The notes: generated by a model from the sequence alone, not told the origin. 64,000 nucleotides of DNA from Arcobacteraceae bacterium (GCA_021107755.1 JAIOSF010000022.1:118633-182632), one strand, 5' to 3'; positions 18,333-28,329 are shown, numbered from the stretch's first letter. A program made the numbers and translations.

Positions 18333-19037
18333 ATGATTGAAAATAGAATTATTATTTATAGCTTTAGTCAAATAGCTTCTAAAATAGCTATTACTTTACG
18401 AGAAAAAAAGTACAATGTGCTGATTGTTGAAGATGATGAAGATTTAGCACAAGAAGCAAAAAAATCTGGATTTGAAACCAAAACACTCTCTCTAATGGAG
18501 GATGAAAACATTATTGAACTTGGATTAGATAAAGATCATATTAAAGCTTTTTTTTGTTTAGGAAATAATAAAAATACAAATTTATTTATCACACTAAGTG
18601 TTAGAAACTTAAATAAAGATATAAAAATAATCTCTTTATCTTCTACAAAAGAGGATAATAAAACTTTACTTCTTGCTGGTGCAAATAAAACTATAAACCC
18701 TTATGAAATAGGTGCTCTTAGAATATTCAGATCTCTTCATAAACCTATTATTCAAGATATACTAGATAATATTTTATTTAGTTCATCAAATATAGAAATT
18801 GCAGAGTTTACAATACAAAAAGATTCTATTTTTAATGGTATTTATCTAGAAGATTTAAAAAAAATTCATAAAAAAAATATTATAATCCTTGGTATTCAAG
18901 ATAAAGAACTTAGTGATAAATTTATCTTTTTTTCCACAGGAATTAACCATAAAATCGATGCTGGTGATACAATAGTTATGCTAGGATTTGATCACGACTT
19001 ACAAGATTTCAAGAAGCTTATCTCAAAAATAATATAG
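18333..19037 (+). CDS. Soluble RCK/TrkA-like protein with degenerate nucleotide loop
   Basis: 234 residues with no membrane segment, patterned like TrkA: a Rossmann-like first half ('RIIIYSFSQIASKIA', 'VLIVEDDEDLA') and a TrkA-C-like second half (about 145-234). The glycine-rich loop GxGxxG expected for NAD binding is replaced by 'YSFSQIAS', so it probably does not bind dinucleotide in the normal way. It starts 1 bp after the channel gene and so is very likely co-translated. A regulatory subunit of the channel's RCK ring is the natural inference; the channel already has its own RCK domain with an intact loop. Confidence 0.8.
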   Translation: MIENRIIIYSFSQIASKIAITLREKKYNVLIVEDDEDLAQEAKKSGFETKTLSLMEDENIIELGLDKDHIKAFFCLGNNKNTNLFITLSVRNLNKDIKIISLSSTKEDNKTLLLAGANKTINPYEIGALRIFRSLHKPIIQDILDNILFSSSNIEIAEFTIQKDSIFNGIYLEDLKKIHKKNIIILGIQDKELSDKFIFFSTGINHKIDAGDTIVMLGFDHDLQDFKKLISKII

Positions 19038-19041
19038 TTTT

Positions 19042-19050
19042 TGCTATAAT
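19042..19050 (+). promoter_or_regulatory. Extended -10 promoter for the DUF1538 gene
   Basis: TTTTTGC-TATAAT with the hexamer at 19045-19050, about 30 bp before the ATG at 19081. It suggests that the DUF1538 gene can be transcribed separately from the channel pair. Confidence 0.5.
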
Positions 19051-19080
19051 CACTTTGATTATTTTAGTTAAGGAAGTGTA

Positions 19081-21057
19081 ATGACACAGTTTTATTTTTT
19101 TCTAAGACTTTTAAAAGAGTCTTTTAGAGATTTAATCCCTATAGTATTAGTAATACTATTTTTTCAGTTAGCAATTTTGCAAACTGTCCCAGAGGATTGG
19201 ATTCCCACAACAGTTGGTATGATTATAGTAGGTATTGGACTTGCTATATTTTTACAAGGTTTAGAGATAGGTATATTTCCAGTAGGTGAAGGGCTAGCAA
19301 GAGACTTTGCAAAAAGTGGTTCTACTATGTGGATTATGGTTTTTGCTTTTGCTATTGGTTTTGGTACTACAATTGCAGAGCCTGCACTTGCTGTTATTGC
19401 AGATAAAGCTGCTGCTATTAGTAGTGGAAGGATTGATGCAAATACATTAAGATATGTAGTTGCAGGTTCAGTAGGTTTTGCAATTTTACTTGGTGTATTT
19501 AGGATTATTAAAGGTCATCCTATTCACTACTACATTATAGCTGGTTATATAGCTGTAGTTACTGTTACTTTTTTTGCACCAAAAGAGATTATTGGTCTTG
19601 CTTATGATTTAGGTGGTGTTACAACTTCAACTGTTACTGTTCCACTTGTTGCTGCTCTTGGTATTGGTTTAGCTTCTACAATAAAGGGTAGAAATCCTAT
19701 CATAGATGGTTTTGGACTTATAGCATTTGCTTCACTAACTCCTATGATATTTGTTCAGGTGTATGGAATAATTGTTTATAACTTTTTTGAGGCAACAGAG
19801 GTTGCAAAAATAGTAGTTGAAGCTAAAGTTTCCCAAACTGCTTCCATAACTTTAGAATCAATTACAATGGGTATTTTAGCAGTTGTAAGAGATGTACTTC
19901 CAATATTAGCAATTATATTCTTTTTCCAATATGGAATCTTGAAAAAATCTATTGAAAACTTAAAATTAGTTATTATTGGTTTTATACTAGTTATTTTAGG
20001 TCTTTATGCATTTATTTTAGGTCTAGAAATGGGTCTATTTGCTCTTGGTGAATCTATGGCATTCCAACTCACCCAAGCTGGAAATGTATGGATTATCTAT
20101 GCTTTTGCATTTGCTATTGGTTTTTCAACCACTATGGCAGAACCAGCATTAATGGCTATTGCAAAAAAAGCAAAAGAGATTAGTGATGGAAAAATAAATG
20201 ATATGTCTTTACGACTATTTGTTGCTTCTGGTGTTGCATTTGGTATAGCACTTGGAGCATTTAGAATAGTTGATGGTGGACACATCCATTACTACATTAT
20301 TGCGGGATACTTAATCGTAGTATTTTTAACTTTTATTGCTCCAAAACATATTATACCTATAGCGTATGATTCAGGTGGTGTTACCACTTCAACTGTTACA
20401 GTTCCACTTGTTGCTGCACTTGGTATTGGACTAGCTACAAATATAGATGGAAGAAGTCCGTTGATTGATGGATTTGGACTTATTGCTTTTGCATCACTTT
20501 TTCCTATGATCACAGTTTTATCTTATGGTATTATTATCGAAAAACTTCATGTCAAAGGTGATACAGATATAGCAAAAGAGGATGAAGAGTTAGTTACATC
20601 TAAAATACATGGTAGCTTAGAGGGTGTAGATGACATGTCTCTTTCAACTATCAATCTTGATGCTACAGATTTAAGACACTCAATGAGTTTAAATTTCTCT
20701 GCTGTTATTGTGATTGTCCCTATGGGAAAAGAGGATGATGCTCTTCACGCTGCTAAAGAAGCAGGTGCAAGTGGTGTTACTATTCTGAATGCTTCAGGTA
20801 TGGGACTTGCTGAACTTGATAATTTCTATAGACATAAACCAGAAGAGACTGATAAATTATTATTATTTATAGTTCCTAGTATAATTGTTGATAAAATCAT
20901 TAGAGAGATAATCAAAAAACTTCATATAACTACAAGTGGTGATGGTATAGCATTTACGGTTCCTATTTCACATATGAAAGGTATCTCTATGAGACAAGAA
21001 GATCTTTTTGAAAAAGAGGTAGAAGAGATTATAGAAGAGAAAAAGAAAAAGAAATAA
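19081..21057 (+). CDS. Duplicated DUF1538 membrane transporter with C-terminal PII-like domain
   Basis: 658 residues. Two homologous membrane halves (about 15-245 and 265-505) share 'AEPAL', 'HYYIIAGY' and '[21 protein letters not shown]'; each matches the DUF1538 pattern. A cytosolic tail (about 535-650) looks like a PII-type fold ('[27 protein letters not shown]'). DUF1538 pairs have been reported, as I recall, as two-component Na+(Li+,K+)/H+ antiporters (UmpAB of Halomonas); here both halves are in one chain. Position after a K+ channel and an RCK protein fits cation or pH homeostasis. The sequence shows duplication and fusion; the transport activity is inference. Confidence 0.82.
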   Translation: MTQFYFFLRLLKESFRDLIPIVLVILFFQLAILQTVPEDWIPTTVGMIIVGIGLAIFLQGLEIGIFPVGEGLARDFAKSGSTMWIMVFAFAIGFGTTIAEPALAVIADKAAAISSGRIDANTLRYVVAGSVGFAILLGVFRIIKGHPIHYYIIAGYIAVVTVTFFAPKEIIGLAYDLGGVTTSTVTVPLVAALGIGLASTIKGRNPIIDGFGLIAFASLTPMIFVQVYGIIVYNFFEATEVAKIVVEAKVSQTASITLESITMGILAVVRDVLPILAIIFFFQYGILKKSIENLKLVIIGFILVILGLYAFILGLEMGLFALGESMAFQLTQAGNVWIIYAFAFAIGFSTTMAEPALMAIAKKAKEISDGKINDMSLRLFVASGVAFGIALGAFRIVDGGHIHYYIIAGYLIVVFLTFIAPKHIIPIAYDSGGVTTSTVTVPLVAALGIGLATNIDGRSPLIDGFGLIAFASLFPMITVLSYGIIIEKLHVKGDTDIAKEDEELVTSKIHGSLEGVDDMSLSTINLDATDLRHSMSLNFSAVIVIVPMGKEDDALHAAKEAGASGVTILNASGMGLAELDNFYRHKPEETDKLLLFIVPSIIVDKIIREIIKKLHITTSGDGIAFTVPISHMKGISMRQEDLFEKEVEEIIEEKKKKK

Positions 21058-21067
21058 TTCTTTTTCT
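21044..21067. terminator. Bidirectional terminator overlapping two stop codons
   Basis: AGAAAAAGAA (21044-21053), loop ATAA, then TTCTTTTTCT (21058-21067): a perfect 10-bp stem between the convergent DUF1538 and Ppx/GppA genes, with T-rich flanks on both strands. The plus-gene stop (21055-21057) lies in the loop and the minus-gene stop abuts the stem. Confidence 0.6.
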
Positions 21068-21988
21068 CTATCTTTGTAAACTTAAAAACTTATCTACTAC
21101 AATCCCTTCTCGTAAGCCCTCATCAAATACAATTGAAAACTCTTTTTTTAATACTGTATAAATAAGTTTGAAAATATCTATCCCTGAACCTATATACTGC
21201 AAGCGATTTGTTCCTGTTAAAATCTCAGCTTCATCTAAAGAGATTGATTGTAAATAATTCTTATAATAATCCAAATCTTTCACATATACTTTTGTACCAT
21301 TAATTATAGTTTTATCATAAGTTTTATAATTTAAATTGTGTTTAAGTGCTGCAATTGTTGTTGGTGTTCCTGCTGTTGCAATAAGTTGTAAAGAGTCTAT
21401 ATCAAAAGATAAAGAGTTAATATGATTTTGTATATCTTTTGCAAATTGAGTTAAAATATCTTTTTTATTCAAAGATTGTGTTAGGGTAACAATACCAACT
21501 TCAAAACTTTGATAAATTGGAATATTGTCTTTTACAAAAACTATCTCGGTACTTCCACCACCAATATCAACCAAAATAATATTTTCACTATTAAATGTTT
21601 CCTTTTTTAAACTATACTGAAGTCCAAGAAGTGTGAGTCGAGCTTCTTCATCTCCACTAATAATAGTAAAAGAGATTCCGGTTTCCTTTTGTATTTGTTG
21701 AAGAATATATGAGGAGTTTTTTGCCTGACGCATTGCTGAAGTTGTAACTGCTATTGCATCTTTTGGATTATATTGAAGTTTTTCTATACTTTGATTTATA
21801 GCTTTAACGATTCGATTCAAAGCTTCAGTTGAGATATTGCCAGTTTGTTTCAAACCATCAGCAGTCCCTACTGTTGTTTCAAAATCTCCAATCGCTTCAT
21901 CTTTCGTAAAATCATAGATTAAAACCCTAAAAGAGTTTGAACCCAAATCACATGAGATAAAAATATTAGAGGATCTCTGCACGACCAT
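21068..21988 (-). CDS. Ppx/GppA family phosphatase
   Basis: 306 residues of the exopolyphosphatase/pppGpp phosphatase family (ASKHA fold). The two phosphate loops are 'SCDLGSNSFRVLIYD' near the start and 'VDIGGGSTEIVF' near residue 140. The family's HD-like C-terminal region is missing, so this is the short form common in Campylobacterota. Which substrate, polyphosphate or pppGpp, cannot be told from sequence. It overlaps the M24 peptidase gene by 23 bp, so it is the last gene of the aroQ-M24-ppx unit. Confidence 0.9.
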   Translation of the reverse strand: MVVQRSSNIFISCDLGSNSFRVLIYDFTKDEAIGDFETTVGTADGLKQTGNISTEALNRIVKAINQSIEKLQYNPKDAIAVTTSAMRQAKNSSYILQQIQKETGISFTIISGDEEARLTLLGLQYSLKKETFNSENIILVDIGGGSTEIVFVKDNIPIYQSFEVGIVTLTQSLNKKDILTQFAKDIQNHINSLSFDIDSLQLIATAGTPTTIAALKHNLNYKTYDKTIINGTKVYVKDLDYYKNYLQSISLDEAEILTGTNRLQYIGSGIDIFKLIYTVLKKEFSIVFDEGLREGIVVDKFLSLQR

Positions 21989-22988
21989 TTTTCATAACAA
22001 CTGTATCTTCAATTCTCACACCAAATTGCTCACCAAGATAGATACCTGGTTCAATTGTAAAAACCATATTATTTTCTATAATAACATCATTTCTACTATT
22101 AATTGTTGGATATTCATGGATATCTAACCCTACTCCATGACCAGTACTATGGACAAAATATTTTCCATACCCTGCTTTTTCTATAATATTACGAGTGAGT
22201 TTATCTATTTGACTAGCTTTCATACCAGCTCTTGCTTTACTAATTGCTATTTGTTGTGCTTTTAAAACTACATCATACACTTTTTGTTCTAACTTTGTTT
22301 TAAATTTTTGTTTTCTATGAAATGTTAAACTTTTATTCACTGCTGAAGTAGAAGTTCTATCGCTGCAATATCTTTGGTACTTTATCCCAGCGTCCACTAA
22401 AAGTAAATCATCTCTGAGAAGTATTTTATCCGTAGGAAGAGCATGAGGTTTAGCACTATTTTCATTTATTGCAACAATTGGATCAAAACTAAGGTCGAAC
22501 TCTCCTGTATTACTCATAAACTCTTTAGCTTTAAAAAAGAGATATTTTTCACTTTTTCCTAAACCCTCTTTTTGAATATAAGAAGAAAACCTCTCAAAAC
22601 CTTCTCTTCCTAAACTCATAGCTTTTTTAAGAAGTTTTATCTCATCATCTGTTTTGATAATTCGTTTCAATTTTGAAAAATTTGGCTTTTGAACAAACTT
22701 CATATCTAAGTTGTCTTTTAAAGAGTTATATGTAAGAAGTTTAAAATCATTTGGATCAAATGAGATTTTTTTGATTTTTGATTTTTTTAGTATTTTTCGC
22801 GTTGCTTTTACTAAATCATTTGTTACAACTACTTCGCAATTTTTAGCAAATAGTTTTGCCTCTATCTCATATCTAGCATCAGTGATGAAATATTTATCAC
22901 CACTAATGTTTAAGAAAATAAGATTATCACAACTATATCCACACTCAAAATAAACAGCATTTTCATCTTGAAGAATATAGTTTTTCAT
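21966..22988 (-). CDS. M24 family Xaa-Pro aminopeptidase-like metallopeptidase
   Basis: 340 residues. N-terminal creatinase-like domain (1-115) then the pita-bread catalytic domain. Metal ligands are visible: Asp in 'LLVDAGIKYQRYCSDRT' (two Asp), His in 'STGHGVGLDIHE', Glu in 'FTIEPGIYLG' and Glu in 'VRIEDTVV'. It probably removes N-terminal residues preceding proline from peptides in the cytosol. Flanked by aroQ (3 bp upstream) and ppx/gppA (overlap), the gene order known in other Campylobacterota by recollection. Confidence 0.92.
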   Translation of the reverse strand: MKNYILQDENAVYFECGYSCDNLIFLNISGDKYFITDARYEIEAKLFAKNCEVVVTNDLVKATRKILKKSKIKKISFDPNDFKLLTYNSLKDNLDMKFVQKPNFSKLKRIIKTDDEIKLLKKAMSLGREGFERFSSYIQKEGLGKSEKYLFFKAKEFMSNTGEFDLSFDPIVAINENSAKPHALPTDKILLRDDLLLVDAGIKYQRYCSDRTSTSAVNKSLTFHRKQKFKTKLEQKVYDVVLKAQQIAISKARAGMKASQIDKLTRNIIEKAGYGKYFVHSTGHGVGLDIHEYPTINSRNDVIIENNMVFTIEPGIYLGEQFGVRIEDTVVMKNGRAEIL

Positions 22989-22991
22989 AAA

Positions 22992-23486
22992 TTATTTTTC
23001 TTCTTTTGGTTGCTCTTGTTGTGCTGCTATTTTTGCATTTTGTGCAGCTTTCATCTCATTAATAATTTGTGTTAAAGCAATAAGTCCCATATGGTATCCA
23101 AATGGTCCAAATCCTGTAATAACACCTAAACTAGCAGTTGCAGTAACTGATTTTTGTCTAAACTCTTCTCTTTTGTAGATATTTGAAATGTGTACTTCAA
23201 CTACTGGTAAATTTACAGCGCTAATTGCATCTGCTATTGCTATACTTGTATGAGAATATGCAGCTGGATTGATAATAATACCATCAACAGTTCCTAAACA
23301 CTCTTGAATTTTATCAACTATTTCACCCTCTAAGTTACTTTGAAAAAACTCTAACTCAACACCATTTTGATCAGCACTTCCTTTCATCTGTTGATGAATT
23401 TGATCCAATGTCATTGGTCCATAGATATTTTGTTCTCTAATACCTAACATGTTTAGATTTGGCCCTTGTATTACTGCTATTTTCAT
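22992..23486 (-). CDS. aroQ: Type II 3-dehydroquinate dehydratase
   Basis: 164 residues; third step of the shikimate pathway, dehydrating 3-dehydroquinate. Motifs: '[18 protein letters not shown]' with the catalytic Tyr, '[17 protein letters not shown]', and '[15 protein letters not shown]' with the catalytic His. It is slightly longer than usual owing to a Gln/Glu/Lys-rich tail. It heads the minus-strand unit aroQ-M24-ppx, divergent from mqnX. Confidence 0.95.
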   Translation of the reverse strand: MKIAVIQGPNLNMLGIREQNIYGPMTLDQIHQQMKGSADQNGVELEFFQSNLEGEIVDKIQECLGTVDGIIINPAAYSHTSIAIADAISAVNLPVVEVHISNIYKREEFRQKSVTATASLGVITGFGPFGYHMGLIALTQIINEMKAAQNAKIAAQQEQPKEEK

Positions 23487-23521
23487 ATTTGTATCCCTTT
23501 TAATTGTAAATTATAAATTTT

Positions 23522-23530
23522 TGGTATAAT
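23522..23530 (+). promoter_or_regulatory. Extended -10 promoter for mqnX
   Basis: TTTTTGG-TATAAT with the hexamer at 23525-23530, about 30 bp before the mqnX ATG (23562), in the divergent gap with aroQ. Confidence 0.55.
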
Positions 23531-23561
23531 ATCTAAAATATAATAAGAGGTTAATAATATA

Positions 23562-24794
23562 ATGAAATTTTTTTACGCTGACTGGCTTGTAACTTGTGAT
23601 GAAAGTTTTACTATCATTAAAGATGGAGCTATTTGTTTTGATGAAAAAATTATTGATATTGATGTGCGCGAAAACTTTCAAATAAAATATCCAAATGAGA
23701 CTATTGAATATATGGGAGTACATTCTGTTCTTATGCCAGGACTTATTAACACTCATGTACATTTAGAATTTAGTGCAAATAAAACCACTTTAAAATATGG
23801 CAACTTTGTTCAGTGGCTTTTTTCTGTTATTAAAAATAGAGAAGAGCTTATAGAAAAAGCAGATAAAAAACTTATCGATACAGAGTTAGAAAAAATGATT
23901 CAAAATGGAACTACAACTATTGGAGCTATTAGCTCTTATGGTTTCGATATGAACTCTTGTATCCAATCACCAATTAATGTTGTTTATTTTACAGAAGTTT
24001 TAGGAAGTAAGCCTGATATGATAGATACTCTCTTTTTAGATTTTAAAGAAAAACTAAAAAGTGCTCAAGCTTATAGTTCTAAAAGCTTTATACCAGCTAT
24101 TGCTATACACTCACCCTATTCTACACACCCTTTTTTAATACGAGAAGTATTAAAAATAGCAAGAGAAAAAGAGATGGCTGTTTCAACACATTTTCAAGAA
24201 AGTGTAGCTGAAAATGATTGGCTTAATTATAGTGATGGGGAATTTGGTGCTTTTTTTAAAGATATGTTGGACCAACACAAATCACTTACTAAACCAAGTG
24301 ATTTTTTATACCAGTTTAAAGATATAAAAAACTTAAGCTTTACACATTGTGTTGAAGCAAATGAACAAGAGTTACAACAGATACATGATTTGGGTGCTTC
24401 TATTATACACTGCCCAAACTCTAATCGGCTTTTAAATAATGCAACATTAAACCTAAGCTATATCAAAGATATTCCACTTGCAATGGGAACAGATGGATTA
24501 AGTTCAAATCATACTTTAAACATGTTTGAAGAGTTAAAAAATGCTATTTTTATCCATACTAATTTTGAACCAAATCAACTATCCCAAAAACTCCTTCTTG
24601 CTGCAACTAATGGTGGTGCAAGAGCACTTGGGCTTCAAAAAGGGATATTAAAAAAAGGGTATGATGCTGATATTATTAGCTTTATGCTTCCTGATTCTTG
24701 TGAAGATCAAGATGATTTAGCAACAGCAATTATTCTTCACACAACACAAACAACACACACATTTATAGGAGGTAAAGATGAACTTCATAAGTAA
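23562..24794 (+). CDS. mqnX: Aminodeoxyfutalosine deaminase (amidohydrolase)
   Basis: 410 residues, amidohydrolase superfamily of the chlorohydrolase/adenosine-deaminase-like type. Zinc-site residues: 'NTHVHLEFS' (HxH), His in 'STHFQES', His in 'FTHCVEA' and Asp in 'GTDGLSSN'. Campylobacterota members deaminate 6-aminodeoxyfutalosine in menaquinone biosynthesis, and mqnE lies two genes downstream, which supports that role here. Its last 17 bp overlap the start of sppA, implying translational coupling. Confidence 0.85.
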   Translation: MKFFYADWLVTCDESFTIIKDGAICFDEKIIDIDVRENFQIKYPNETIEYMGVHSVLMPGLINTHVHLEFSANKTTLKYGNFVQWLFSVIKNREELIEKADKKLIDTELEKMIQNGTTTIGAISSYGFDMNSCIQSPINVVYFTEVLGSKPDMIDTLFLDFKEKLKSAQAYSSKSFIPAIAIHSPYSTHPFLIREVLKIAREKEMAVSTHFQESVAENDWLNYSDGEFGAFFKDMLDQHKSLTKPSDFLYQFKDIKNLSFTHCVEANEQELQQIHDLGASIIHCPNSNRLLNNATLNLSYIKDIPLAMGTDGLSSNHTLNMFEELKNAIFIHTNFEPNQLSQKLLLAATNGGARALGLQKGILKKGYDADIISFMLPDSCEDQDDLATAIILHTTQTTHTFIGGKDELHK

Positions 24795-25647
24795 GTTATT
24801 TTTCCCAATAACAGCACCCATACAGTTTATACAAAACAATTTTAAAACTGTTTTGTTTTTAACCATTTTATATTTTGTAGTTACTAATACAAATACTCAA
24901 AATTTAGAACAACCAAATCTTCAAATAATTGAGCTCTCTGGACCTATAATGATTGCGGATGATGTTTTAGAAAAAATAGAAACAGCTAAAAATGACCCAC
25001 TTATAAAAGGTGTTCTATTTAAAGTAAACTCTCCAGGTGGAGCAGTGGCACCTTCAATTGAGATTGCTTATGCTATTAAAGAGTTAAATGAGATAAAACC
25101 AGTTGTTGCATATGCAAGTGGTATTATGGCAAGCGGAAGTTATCTGGCTTCTTTATATGCCTCATCAATTATAGCAAACCCTGGAAGTATGATAGGAAGT
25201 ATTGGGGTGATTATGCAAAGTGTTGATGCTAGTGAACTTATGGCAAAAATAGGGGTAAAATCTCAAGTTGTTAAAGCTGGAACTTATAAAGAGTCTGGAA
25301 CTCCAACCCGAGCTTGGACACAAAAAGAGAAAGAGGAACTAGAAAAAATCACAAATAATACTTATAATCTTTTTGTAGCTTATGTGGCTGATGCAAGAAA
25401 ATTAAAAAAAGAGGATCATAAAACTTATGCAGATGCGCATATTTTTACAGCACTTGGTGCAAAACAGGTGAACCTAGTAGATACAGTAGCACCTATTTCT
25501 CAAGCAAAAGAGTTAGTAATCAATTTAAGTAAAGTAGAAAAACCAATATGGTCAAAAGAGGATAAAATGGAGAAATTCATGGAAAAAATTGTAACAGGTA
25601 CAATCTCTAAGATATCAACAAATGTAAGTGGTCTTATGGCTTTTTAA
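24778..25647 (+). CDS. sppA: Signal peptide peptidase SppA, short single-domain form
   Basis: 289 residues with one N-terminal membrane segment (about 20-40) and an S49 serine protease domain. Nucleophile Ser is in 'YASGIMASGSYLAS', and the catalytic Lys is in 'AGTYKESGTPTR'. It degrades cleaved signal peptides in the membrane. This is the short form (one protease domain), unlike the double-domain E. coli enzyme. GGAGG lies 6 bp before the ATG, inside the end of mqnX. Confidence 0.92.
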   Translation: MNFISKLFFPITAPIQFIQNNFKTVLFLTILYFVVTNTNTQNLEQPNLQIIELSGPIMIADDVLEKIETAKNDPLIKGVLFKVNSPGGAVAPSIEIAYAIKELNEIKPVVAYASGIMASGSYLASLYASSIIANPGSMIGSIGVIMQSVDASELMAKIGVKSQVVKAGTYKESGTPTRAWTQKEKEELEKITNNTYNLFVAYVADARKLKKEDHKTYADAHIFTALGAKQVNLVDTVAPISQAKELVINLSKVEKPIWSKEDKMEKFMEKIVTGTISKISTNVSGLMAF

Positions 25648-25658
25648 AAGGAAATAAT

Positions 25659-25871
25659 ATGGCTAATGAAGAGATAGATGAAATTATTGTAACTAGTGAA
25701 GAGTTAAAAAACTTATTTAAAGATAATATTCTTCAAGATAGAAATGAGGGATGGTTTTATAAAGATACCCAAATTGATATTATAGCCTTACACAAACAAG
25801 AGCCAAAACTCATATACGATATAGCCAATGCACCAAAATATAAAATTAAAAGAAAAGAGAAAAGATACTAA
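25659..25871 (+). CDS. Small conserved-looking hypothetical protein
   Basis: 70 residues, acidic N-terminus ('ANEEIDEIIVTSEELKNLF') and basic C-terminus ('KYKIKRKEKRY'). No signal peptide, membrane segment or recognised domain. AAAGGA lies 8 bp before the ATG, and the gene sits 11 bp after sppA and 2 bp before mqnE, so it is translated as part of this operon. Function unknown. Confidence 0.7.
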   Translation: MANEEIDEIIVTSEELKNLFKDNILQDRNEGWFYKDTQIDIIALHKQEPKLIYDIANAPKYKIKRKEKRY

Positions 25872-25873
25872 AT

Positions 25874-26929
25874 ATGACATTTGAAGAAAAAATAAAAAAC
25901 AATATAAGATTAAACTATGAAGATGCAATAAAACTTTATGATATGGATTTATTACAATTAGGAGAGATGGCCTCAAAAATACGAGAAGATAAATTTGGAA
26001 GAAAAACCTACTATAATGTAAATCGACATATAAATCCAACAAACATTTGTAAAGATGTATGTCAATTTTGTGCTTATAGTGCAAGTAGAAAAAATCCTAA
26101 TCAATATACAATGACCCACAACGAGATTTTAGATACAGTTTATAATAGTGTAAAAAATGGGATAAAAGAGGTACATATAGTTTCTGCACACAATCCTAAC
26201 ACTGGTCTTGAATGGTACCTTGAAGTATTTAAAAAAATTAAAGACAAATATCCATCACTTCATGTCAAAGCACTCACCGCTGCTGAAATTCATTTTTTAA
26301 GTGAGGAATATAACAAGTCTTATGAAGAGATAATCAACCTTATGATTGATTATGGTGTAGATTCTATGCCAGGTGGTGGTGCAGAAATCTTTGATGAAAA
26401 GGTGAGAAAAAGAGTTTGTGGAGGGAAAGTAAGTTCAGACCAATGGTTACAAATACACAAACTGTGGCATCAAAAGGGACGAAAATCAAATGCAACTATG
26501 CTCTTTGGACATATTGAAAGCAGAGAAAATAGAATAGATCATATGTTAAGATTGAGAGATTTACAAGATATTACAAATGGATTTAACTCCTTTATTCCAC
26601 TTGTGTATCAAAAAGAGAATAACTTTTTAAAAGTAACTGATTTTCCAACTGCACAAGAGATACTAAAAACATTTGCAATAGCAAGAATAGTCCTTGATAA
26701 TATTCCAAGTTTAAAAGCATATTGGGTTACATCATCTATAAAATTAGCCCTTGTAGCTCAAGAGTTTGGAGCAAATGATTTAGATGGAACAATAGAGAAA
26801 GAATCTATCAACAGTGCAGCAGGAGCTGCTAGTGCAAATGGCATGAAACAAACTGAATTTATCGAACTTATTAAAAATAGTGGTTTTGAACCAATTCAAA
26901 GAGATAGTTTATATAACGAACTAAGTTAA
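25874..26929 (+). CDS. mqnE: Aminodeoxyfutalosine synthase (radical SAM)
   Basis: 351 residues. The radical SAM cluster motif CxxxCxxC is Cys59, Cys63 and Cys66 in 'NPTNICKDVCQFCAYSA'. Further family patterns are 'KALTAAEIHFLSEEY' and 'DSMPGGGAEIFDEKVR'. MqnE joins an enolpyruvyl-chorismate-derived substrate with SAM to form aminodeoxyfutalosine in the futalosine route to menaquinone. MqnC is related, but the start 'NVNRHINPTNICKDVCQFC' fits MqnE better. Together with mqnX it shows the organism makes menaquinone by the futalosine pathway. Confidence 0.9.
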   Translation: MTFEEKIKNNIRLNYEDAIKLYDMDLLQLGEMASKIREDKFGRKTYYNVNRHINPTNICKDVCQFCAYSASRKNPNQYTMTHNEILDTVYNSVKNGIKEVHIVSAHNPNTGLEWYLEVFKKIKDKYPSLHVKALTAAEIHFLSEEYNKSYEEIINLMIDYGVDSMPGGGAEIFDEKVRKRVCGGKVSSDQWLQIHKLWHQKGRKSNATMLFGHIESRENRIDHMLRLRDLQDITNGFNSFIPLVYQKENNFLKVTDFPTAQEILKTFAIARIVLDNIPSLKAYWVTSSIKLALVAQEFGANDLDGTIEKESINSAAGAASANGMKQTEFIELIKNSGFEPIQRDSLYNELS

Positions 26930-26942
26930 TCAAAGGGGAAAA

Positions 26943-28289
26943 ATGTATACTAATAGATTTTCAAGAGTAGGTTTTATTTTAGCAGCAGCTGGAAGTGCTG
27001 TAGGATTAGGAAATATTTGGAAATTTCCTTATATAACAGGTGAAAATGGTGGTGGAGTTTTTGTATTTGTTTATCTATTAACTGTCATACTCATAGGACT
27101 ATCGATTTTTATTGCTGAAGTTTTAGTTGGAAGTAGTACAAATCAAGATTCCGTAACCTCTTTTGAAACTTTGTCTCCAAAAGGTAAAAAGTATTGGAAA
27201 TATTCAGGCTTTACATTTTTAACTGGAATTATAATATTATCTTTTTATTCTATTGTAGTTGGGTGGATTTTAAACTATGTAGTTATTGCACTAACGAATT
27301 TACCACAAAATAGTGCAGAGGCTGAAAGTGTTTTTATGACTATGTTAAAAGATGATATATTCACCCAATTATTCTACTATACTTTAGCTTTTTTAATTAT
27401 CGCGTATACTATTTCAAAAGGTGTAAAAAAGGGAATTGAAAAACTTAATAATTATCTTATGCCTACTTTAATTATGATACTTATTATCATGTTTTTTTAT
27501 AGTATGTCACTCTCTGGATTTACTAAAGCTTTAGAGTTTATGTTTTATCCAAATATAGAAAAATTTCACGCTAGTTCTATTATCATTGCTGTTGGTCATG
27601 CATTTTTTACACTCTCAATTGGTATGGCTACAATCCTTTCCTATTCTGCTTCTTTAGATAGAAATATCAATATAGTAAAAGCTTCCATAACTATAGTCTC
27701 TTTAGATACACTTATTGCAATCGTTGCTGGTATTATAATATTTTCAGTTGTATTCACTGCGGGTCAAGAACCTAGTCAAGGTCCAGGGTTAGTATTTGTT
27801 ACACTTCCTGCTATTTTTTATGAGATGGGGATTATTGGAAATATTATGGCAATAGCTTTCTTTGTAGCTTTAGCGTTTGCAGCAATAACTTCTGCAATAT
27901 CTGTATTAGAACCAACTGTAATGTACCTAGTTGAAAGAAAAAAAATATCTAGAAAAAAAGCAACTTATGGTATATCTTTTATTTTTTATATTTTAGGAAT
28001 TTTTGCTCTGCTTTCAAATACAAATAGTTTTTCAGAAATTTTAACATTTGGAACTAAAAATCTATTTGATTGGTTTGATTTTATTACTGCTGCTATTTTA
28101 ATGCCACTTGGTGGTATTTTATTAGCTGTATTTGTTGGATATGTTATGGATAAACAACAAATTAGAAATAAACTTGTACCTTTAATGGGTGAAAAGTTTT
28201 TTAAATTATGGTTGATTCTTATTCGATATGTAGCTCCTATATCAGTATTTTTTATTATGTTAAATGAAACAGGGTTATTGAAGCTATAA
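26943..28289 (+). CDS. Sodium-dependent transporter, NSS (SNF) family
   Basis: 448 residues with about eleven membrane helices, a typical length for bacterial neurotransmitter:sodium symporters. The first helix has 'AAAGSAVGLGNIWKFPYITGENGGG', the unwound Na+/substrate-binding signature in part. Substrate is probably an amino acid, perhaps tryptophan, tyrosine or a branched-chain type; not decidable. It begins 13 bp after mqnE and may be read through from it. Confidence 0.92.
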   Translation: MYTNRFSRVGFILAAAGSAVGLGNIWKFPYITGENGGGVFVFVYLLTVILIGLSIFIAEVLVGSSTNQDSVTSFETLSPKGKKYWKYSGFTFLTGIIILSFYSIVVGWILNYVVIALTNLPQNSAEAESVFMTMLKDDIFTQLFYYTLAFLIIAYTISKGVKKGIEKLNNYLMPTLIMILIIMFFYSMSLSGFTKALEFMFYPNIEKFHASSIIIAVGHAFFTLSIGMATILSYSASLDRNINIVKASITIVSLDTLIAIVAGIIIFSVVFTAGQEPSQGPGLVFVTLPAIFYEMGIIGNIMAIAFFVALAFAAITSAISVLEPTVMYLVERKKISRKKATYGISFIFYILGIFALLSNTNSFSEILTFGTKNLFDWFDFITAAILMPLGGILLAVFVGYVMDKQQIRNKLVPLMGEKFFKLWLILIRYVAPISVFFIMLNETGLLKL

Positions 28290-28329
28290 ATAATTGTTAC
28301 TAAAATGAAACATTCCTTTGATAATATCA

